Origin: Formicarius rufipectus
Taxonomy: Eukaryota; Chordata; Aves; Passeriformes; Formicariidae
Direction: 5' to 3'
DNA: 64,000 nucleotides
Assembly: GCA_013399695.1 (NCBI GenBank)
Contig: VXAU01002071.1
Location: forward strand, 1,186,362 to 1,250,361
In this document: positions 58,101 through 64,000 of the stretch, one piece after another
How positions within the stretch are numbered: position 1 is the first letter of the stretch
Layout: each line of letters opens with the position of its first letter
The notes under the pieces: generated by a model
Seen by the model: the letters and a program-made list of their open reading frames with translations, nothing else
The model's database searches: none
What the model was told of the DNA's origin: nothing
Program-made: the position numbers and the translations under genes

Positions 58101-61100
58101 CCAAGCTCTGTACTGTTATCCAGACCACATGGATGTTTTGCAGGGGTTGATAATGCAGTAATTTTTTCCTTCAGATGGAACTGCTTTGGAAAACATGAGT
58201 TTGGAATAGTAAAGCAATAATGAGAATGATTAATGGTGCTTAAAGATTCTGCCCCATTTAATACATTTATTGGAATGTATTTGCACTATTCTGTTCACAG
58301 ACACAAATGATGTTTATATATATAATACTGTGGTAATCTTGGGGTACTTAAATGAACTATAAAGCCCTCAGTTCTTGAAATCATTCTTCTCTGAGTCTCC
58401 AAGTACTACCTGTGAAAATCTTCCGAGCACATTAAGAATGGACTTTATATATGCATCAATTACAGCATAAGTATGGCTTCCTGTTCATAAATATGACTTT
58501 ATTTTTCAGAGGTGGTATGTGCACTCCCACAGATCCGGAATGGGAGGGTGACTGCTCCTAAACACCTCTATACATACAAAGACACTGTTAGTTTTAAGTG
58601 CAGGAAAGGTTTCACCATGCGAGGCCATCACACTTCCCAGTGCCAAGTTGACCAAAGCTGGCATCCACCTCCCCCTGTCTGTGAGCAGGGTAAGCCTCAG
58701 CCCTTTGCCTTGTCATCATTGCAGCTTCCTCCCTGATTTCTACCCACTCATCAAAGCCAAAGTTGGCTTTATTTTTCCTGTTTGCTCCAACTACTTTTAG
58801 GAAAAAACAAATTGTTCCTTTTATTTATGCCTCTCTTCTCACACAGGAGATGAGCCAGGTTTGGGTAGTGCTGTAAGTATTAGCATGATTTGCACTTTCT
58901 CACGCTGCTTGTTGCAAATCATAACCCACATTCTCTGAATTTCCTGAATGTGAGAAATTTGGCAGCTTCAGGGCAGGACACTTGACTGTCCAAGAGGAGG
59001 GAAATGCTGGAAATGTTAAGACAGGATGATAGAAAAGGAAGGTAAATTTTTGCATTCTTTTTGCTCACCCACATTTTTAAACTCTTAGTGCTGCATCCAG
59101 ATGGAGTGGCAGAACATTATCATCATCCCAAGACCACAGCAAAGCCAGGTAGGTCTCTCCTAAGAGGCAGGATTTACTGAACACTAACTCCTCCTCCCAA
59201 CTTGTCCTGCATTTTTGAGAGAAGAGGGATAATTGCACCCTTACAGAGGGTTATGCAGGGCTGGCCCTTTCTGCTGGACTCAGTGCTGTGGGTGTGAGTG
59301 TTCAGCTACTCTGAAGGTTTCCCTCTGTGATCTCTGCTTTCATCTGCACTTCTCTGGTTTTAGGGCTGCACTGCTCCAAGCCTGCAGATATCACTCACGG
59401 GTCTCTCAGCAGCCCAGAGACAGCATCTTTTACTCCTGGAACATCTGTAAGCTACATCTGTGATCCTGGCTTCTCTCTCCTTGGGGCAACATCCATTTAT
59501 TGCACACCAAATGGAACCTGGAGCCATCCTCCTCCCATCTGTCAAGGTGTGTTTTTGTAGCAGAGATGTAAGAACAAAAGACATTCAACATGTCTTGCCT
59601 TAGGGAAAGGTTTGTAGAAGGACTAAATCTGAGTCCTTTACTACACAATGTGACATAAGAGCAAGATGAAGTTTATAGTCATTTCCAAAGCCTGATGGAG
59701 TTATAGGGTTACAGGTTGTTGATCCATGGTGAACCAATTCAAAGAGAACAATCAGAGCTGCAAAGGTACAGAATCTCAGCCACTCTCTGGCAGTCCTTTA
59801 GGATCCTCTTGCTTGTCTCTCCCCAACTTTCCAGTTGTGAAGTGCCTCCATCCTCCAAACATCACCAATGGGAAGCTCAAAGGCAACATCTCTCACACTC
59901 TTCCCTATGGAGCATCTGTATCCTACAGCTGCAATCCTGGTTATTCACTTGTTGGGAATGCTTTCATCAACTGCACAGTGTCAGGAACCTGGAGCCAGCC
60001 TCCTCCTCAGTGCAGAGGTGGGTTTGTGCTTCCTTTGCTCCTGTTGTTGGGATTTCATGGTGGCAGAACCAGACTGGGCTGAGGGGCACTCAGACACACT
60101 GACATACTTGTCTTACTTTGGGGGGAAATTCAATCTTCAGAGATACACAGGCTGAAATCTAAGCAGTAAAATACTCAGCAACACTGAATTCCATCCCCTT
60201 GTTTTGCTTGGGAACTGCTTTTATGTCATAGCTAGGAAGTGCTGATCAGTCAACTATGAATTTATCTACTCTTTGTTACCCCTGGGGAAGAGTATTGTTG
60301 TAAAGAAGCAGGATGGGAACCTTAAGCAAACAGTCAGAAGGATGTGAGTCCAACAGAGGCACCTCTGAATGGCAGTTTTAACTCATGAATGTTTTCCATC
60401 TCCACTCCTGTTGCTACAAATGGGGTGTACACCAAATTCTCTCTATTGAAAGCTTTTTACTTTCAGCAGAACAGTAGAAACATTTTCCTGTCCCTTTCCT
60501 TTCCTCTTTGTGTCTCAGTCTCCAGTTATCACTAACAGGAAGCAAAGTGATTATATCAGAGAAGCTGTCTCTGATGAATGGTTCGTACGTGCCAACAACG
60601 ATTTCCTTCTCTACATCTGTGACTTGGTAGTTCCACTTAGTCTACAGTCAGTCATCAGGCAAATTTGGCTAAAGGCAATTGCATGAATTTTGTAAGATTC
60701 CTACTGTGGGTGTTCCTGCATGGAAAACTGGACATCCATAGAAAGAAATTCATTACCCACACAAGGTACTTCCTTGGTGGAGCTGGATCCGCCTCAGTGA
60801 CTCAAGAACTGCAAGTCTCAGATAACAATGGGAGGAAATAACGTACCAAACGCTTATGTAAATTAGTCAGAGGCTCCTTAAAGGAAGCAGTCTCAGAAAA
60901 ATTCTGCCAGTTGTGCCATATTTTCATGGGTTTGAAGTGTCTTTAGTACTAATAAATGTGACAGTAAAAAAAAGCCAAAACCCCAAACCCATAAAGATAT
61001 GAAATAAAGGGTAAATACTCATGCTGATGTTACCCCTTTTTTTGACTGAGAACCTTCTCCAACAGAATCCTTGGGCTTGGACTGTCACAGATGATGAGAT

Positions 61101-62759
61101 GCTTGAATTGAAGCAACTGACTCACTTCATTGAAGTCAGTAGTATAAATAGCTTACATGGGTGGACTAATTAATGAATTACTGGTGATGACATCTTTGAA
61201 GGGCAAGGAATTTCTGCACGCTAGAAGTGGTTTATAGGCAGCTGGTTCTAAAACTGCCACAGAATTCCTCCCTGCTACACCTCTTTTCTCCAAATGTTTT
61301 GGTAGCTCAGTATCAGAAAAATCCCTTCCTCTGTCCGGCTTCTCCCAGAGCACCCCTTCTACACACAATTTTCCATCTGCTTTATTGGTGTGGAGGAGCT
61401 GATCTCTACAACTATTCACATGTGGGAATGAGACACTCTCTTCTGCAGCCACAAAGAAAGGAACTACCTGGAGGAATAAGAATTAATTCCTAACTACATT
61501 TGGATGGAATTCAAGACAATGTTCTAAATAACCCACAGTTGTATTCCTTATGTTTTATGTTCCTTCTCATTAAATGGCCTTTTTTATGACTTCCAATTTC
61601 AGAGATCAGATGTGAATTCCCAGATGTTCAAGGTGTTAAGAAAGCCATTAAAGGAAACACTTATCGCTCCGGGACTAACGTCACTCTCGAATGTGATGAT
61701 GGCTACACGTTGGAAGGCATCAGTCAGACTCAGTGCCAGGAGGATTTCAGCTGGGACCCTCCTGTGCCAGCCTGTAAACTGAGTGAGTGAAAGGGGAATG
61801 GAGCAAAGATCCAACAGAAACACACATTTTAAACATGTAGATATCTTCCTGTATTTAAGAAAGGAGTATATAGTGGCGTGGAGTTTAAGAAATCAGACTT
61901 ACCACTGAGACCCTGGCACAGGGTGCCCAGAGAAACTGTGGCTGCCCCATCCCTGGGAGTGTCCAAGGCCAGGCTGGACGGGGCTTGGAGTGACCTGGGA
62001 TAGTGGAAGTTCCCCATGGTAGGGGGTGGAGCTGGATGAGCTTTAGAGTCCCTTCCAACCCAAACCATTTTATGATTCTAAAAGGTTTCTTGGTAAAGTG
62101 ATTAACAACACTCGAGAAACACTGTATTTTGTTAGAAGAGTTTGCTGATTTTTCTTTTTTTCTCTTCCCTCCAGTGTCACCCAAGTCTGGGTCAGTAGGC
62201 CTCGGTAAGCAGCTTGCAAACCTTTTTGCAGCCAGGTCTTTACCTTTAGGCATTGTTTCCCTCGGCTTCCTTGGCAGATCCACCCTGTCATGTCTTGTGT
62301 GTGCTTTGAAACATGCAGTGAGAATAACACGGGCTCTCCCCTCTCAGGAGTCGCAGCTGCGGGAGTCCTGCTGCTCCTGGGGGCAGGCATTGCCTGGAAA
62401 ATCATTTCGAAGCAGAAGGAAGGGTAAGGCAGCCTTCTGGATGTTTATTCATGTCCTTTGTTGCCAAGTCTCAAGCTTTATACACTTTATACACTTAACA
62501 TGATTGCCTGAATGTGCCTGGGTAATTCTGTACCTCCAGTTCACGCTTGCAAATGGTACAACCTGGAATTGATGGTGTGGTTGTGTCATTTATCTCAAGG
62601 CTCTGATCCTTAAAGGAGACAAACCTGAGTTCTTCTACAAAGCAATACAGTTCACTGTTCTCTTCTTTTTCACTTAGCTATTATCGTACGTATGAAAATT
62701 ACAACTACCAAACCCCTCTGAATCCAGTAACTGAACAGAAAAGCTCATGTTTTCTGTAG
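43164..62759 (+). CDS. CR1/CR2-like complement receptor, 27 CCPs, transmembrane
   Basis: Exons: 43164-43236 (signal), 44585-44764, 45321-45503, 45659-45838, 46005-46187, 46713-46895, 47051-47230, 47397-47579, 47848-48072, 48358-48549, 48805-48904+49227-49312, 50239-50433, 50788-50967, 51071-51262, 51433-51532+51701-51786, 52347-52541, 52721-52903, 53417-53596, 54110-54292, 54444-54626, 55506-55697, 56256-56438, 56663-56854, 57102-57201+57663-57748, 58510-58689, 59089-59148 (linker), 59364-59546, 59835-60017, 61603-61782, 62175-62204, 62348-62423 (transmembrane), 62678-62759 (stop TAG). Lengths sum to 1783 residues in one open frame. Leader 1-24, CCPs 25-1721 with a linker at about 1520-1539, membrane span about 1733-1749, tail to 1783. 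Size and architecture match complement receptors that bind C3b/C4b or C3d. No internal signal peptide or stop was seen, so I treat it as one gene; splitting into two transcripts cannot be excluded. Confidence 0.82.
45310..46248 (+). repeat. Tandem duplication in gene 6, copy 1
   Basis: About 939 bp with three CCP exons and their introns, repeated 1392 bp downstream. About 98% alike by eye. Confidence 0.88.
46702..47640 (+). repeat. Tandem duplication in gene 6, copy 2
   Basis: Matches 45310-46248 at offset 1392. The 450 bp between copies (46249-46701) is unique, so the original unit was about 1.4 kb and only part remains alignable. Confidence 0.88.
48358..50967 (+). other. A-B-C-D long-repeat-like unit 1 of gene 6 (CCP9-12)
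   Basis: Four modules in the order A (48358), split B (48805/49227), C (50239), D (50788), the arrangement of the C3b/C4b-binding long homologous repeats of mammalian CR1. Each has four Cys. The last donor is GC (GGCAAGT at 50967-50973) instead of GT. Confidence 0.82.
51984..52021. repeat. AT-rich simple repeat
   Basis: TTAATATATTAAATATATAT-type palindromic AT tract in an intron of gene 6. Confidence 0.8.
53185..53391 (+). repeat. GGATCCAGG minisatellite before a gene 6 exon
   Basis: Diverged tandem copies of a roughly 20-bp unit with core TTGGATCCAGGGACTGATT, ending about 25 bp upstream of the exon at 53417. Confidence 0.85.
53745..53905 (+). repeat. CR1-like 3' fragment in gene 6
   Basis: CATCCCTGGAGGGATTTCAA and TTGGTTGGACTCAATGAATT are typical of a forward CR1 3' region. 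Confidence 0.7.
54705..55035 (+). repeat. CR1 LINE fragment in gene 6
   Basis: Forward CR1 coding-end and UTR: AGGAAAGGCTGAGAGAATTG, then GGCCTGGAGTGACAGGACAA. Confidence 0.88.
55845..56190 (-). repeat. CR1 LINE fragment in gene 6
   Basis: Reverse CR1 (CCATGGGCAGGGACACCTTC to CTTCTCTTCTCCAGGCTGAG), lying exactly where a B module would be expected after the A exon at 55506. Confidence 0.88.
59089..59148 (+). other. Internal 20-residue stalk-like linker exon of gene 6
   Basis: A phase 1-1, 60-bp exon with no Cys (LHPDGVAEHYHHPKTTAKP), the same length and phase as the juxtamembrane stalk exons at 19024 and 27941, but lying between CCP24 and CCP25. Acceptor TTAG, donor GTAGGT. Confidence 0.6.
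59364..61782 (+). other. Membrane-proximal CCP25-27 of gene 6
   Basis: Two C-like modules (59364-59546, 59835-60017) with Asn-linked glycosylation motifs, then a D module (61603-61782) after a 1.6-kb intron. All have four Cys. Confidence 0.82.
61905..62080 (+). repeat. CR1 3' end fragment in gene 6
   Basis: CATCCCTGGGAGTGTCCAAG to TTCCAACCCAAACCATTTTA and GATTCT. Confidence 0.85.
62175..62759 (+). other. Linker, transmembrane and cytoplasmic exons of gene 6
   Basis: 62175-62204 is a Ser/Gly linker (SPKSGSVGL). 62348-62423 encodes VAAAGVLLLLGAGIAW followed by KIISKQKEG. 62678-62759 encodes a tail starting YYRTYENYNYQTPL and ending SSCFL. The tail holds five Tyr in its first 11 residues. The final Cys is third from the end, so it is not a CaaX box. 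Confidence 0.8.
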
Positions 62760-64000
62760 AAGGTATGGATTTATAGTCCTCAACATAAAATACCAGTTAC
62801 AGCTGAAATAATTATGTTTATATTATTGACTACATTGTCTACTTGAATTACTATTTTTCTAATATAATCATTCAAGTGGAAACCTCCTCAATCTTCTGGT
62901 AAGATGTTTTCTTTTGCTGAATAAAAGAGACTGTTTTAAACATACTGAGTTTTTAAAACATCCTGTATTTCTTTCTGACACCACCCTCAATGTGTGCCTT
63001 TCCTATTCATCTGAGTGAATGGTGTTCACAGGTCAGACTTCCAGACTAGTACTTGCTTCTGATATAAAGCTATTAATTTTTATAGATCATGCGAGAGCTT
63101 GCTCTTGAAAAGCTACTTTAACAGCAGTAGTGTCAGAAAAGGACACTGAACTGGGCTTCTCATTTTTTTTCTTGTTTTCACATTTATTACAATGATATTT
63201 TTACTGACAGGTGAATCTACTTTCATTGGTGCATCTGTTGCAGCCAACAGGGAACTTTCACTGTGTGCTGGCAGGTCTCTGAGTGCAACCAGCTTTGACT
63301 ATAAAAAGATGTGGTTTGGGGTCATTTCTTTGAAACAAAGCATTTCCCAGAAATTCCCTCCTCCCTCCCTGAGGGACAACGTAATCCCTAGACATCAGTA
63401 TGGAATCAAGAATACTTTAATTTTAACACAAGGATGTCATCTTCTTCCTAGGCTGGGTATCCGTGCAGCTGCTCCCCAGGGACTCGGCTCATTCTGCACA
63501 GCAAGGGCTGCGTGGGAGAACTGCTCCAGCTGAGACTGAAATTCTGTGGCAAAAAAGGACATTTTATTGTAACTCTTTACTGCTTCTTCTGCTCCCATTA
63601 ATTACTGTGAGGATCTAATGAGGCTCAGACTGCATGCAGTGTGGATGCTGCCCCAGAGGGAATTCTGGGTGTTTTCCTTTACCTGCAAAGCCCAAAAATC
63701 TGGAAAACCCAGACCCACTAAAGCATTCCTGGGTGGGGGGTGGGAGTCACAGCATGTTAATTAATGTCTTAATAACAGCTGCTGTATTCACATCTCTGTA
63801 TCTCCTTTCAGTAAAGCTTGTGCACAGTGTTTCTCTACGAATGCTTAGCATAATAAAGGCTGAACCTGGGACAAGAATTTGGTGTCTTCTTTAAGGTCTA
63901 GAATTTTAAGTCTTGGTTTTTTTTGTTGTATTATTCTAATGCTGCTCTGCAACATATGCAACGTGCTAAAGGTGTTGCAAAATTTGGCGTGTGTGAAGAT
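62760..64000. other. Gene 6 3' UTR and downstream flank
   Basis: AATAAA at 62920 ends gene 6. A further AATAAA at 63852 has no attached coding exon that I can see. Confidence 0.55.
62920..62925 (+). promoter_or_regulatory. AATAAA poly(A) signal, gene 6
   Basis: 160 bp after the TAG at 62759. Confidence 0.7.

Larger units (their letters stand above)
54110..58689 (+). other. Rearranged region of gene 6 (CCP18-24)
   Basis: Modules C-like (54110), D (54444), A (55506), C-like (56256), A (56663), split B (57102/57663), D (58510). The A at 55506 is not followed by B, and the B at 57663 is not followed by C, so two modules appear to be missing from otherwise regular long-repeat units. Confidence 0.8.

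Noticed and set aside
58847..58872. Possible 26-bp exon after CCP24 of gene 6
   Set aside because: Ends in phase 0 and is incompatible with the phase-1 exon at 59089; direct splicing 58689 to 59089 keeps the frame.

Overview
The window is vertebrate nuclear DNA, almost certainly from a bird. Genes are split into short exons with GT/AG splice sites and short introns, the G+C content is high, and more than a dozen fragments of CR1 LINE retroposons in both orientations interrupt introns and intergenic DNA, as is typical of avian genomes. Nothing prokaryotic or organellar is present. Species cannot be fixed from the sequence. Single N bases at 23409 and 31222 mark assembly uncertainty.

The locus is a Regulators of Complement Activation (RCA) gene cluster. 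Six genes, all on the + strand, are built from complement control protein (CCP/sushi) modules of about 60 residues with four cysteines and a Trp. Nearly every module is one phase-1/phase-1 exon. The B-type modules are split in two by a phase-2 intron at a Gly codon. I name recurring module types A, B, C and D after the order seen in a CR1-like long repeat.

Layout. (1) 593-6665: 3' part of a C4b-binding protein alpha-type gene, nine CCPs plus the C-terminal oligomerisation exon; its 5' end lies outside the window. (2) 7763-12413: a complete second C4BP-alpha-like gene, six CCPs plus its own oligomerisation exon. (3) 14362-19083 or beyond: signal peptide, modules A-A-B-C and a short stalk exon; the 3' end is unresolved. 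(4) 23505-31365: a complete type I membrane protein with the same A-A-B-C and stalk layout, a transmembrane exon, and a roughly 255-residue cytoplasmic tail rich in CPxC/His motifs. (5) 33965-40322: seven CCPs ending in a short hydrophobic C-terminus, likely a GPI-anchored CD55-like regulator. (6) 43164-62759: a very large CR1/CR2-like receptor with 27 CCPs, a transmembrane segment and a 26-residue Tyr-rich tail. The exon lengths of the complete genes 2, 4, 5 and 6 sum to uninterrupted frames (453, 584, 478 and 1783 residues).

Together the genes would give soluble C4b/C3b-binding oligomers (genes 1 and 2), membrane-bound or GPI-anchored protectors of host cells (3, 4, 5) and a complement receptor (6). 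The cluster is evolving quickly. A 589-bp tract is nearly identical between genes 1 and 2, gene 6 carries a 1392-bp-spaced tandem duplication of three exons, and several modules have been lost or degraded. The least expected element is the Cys/His-rich cytoplasmic tail of gene 4.
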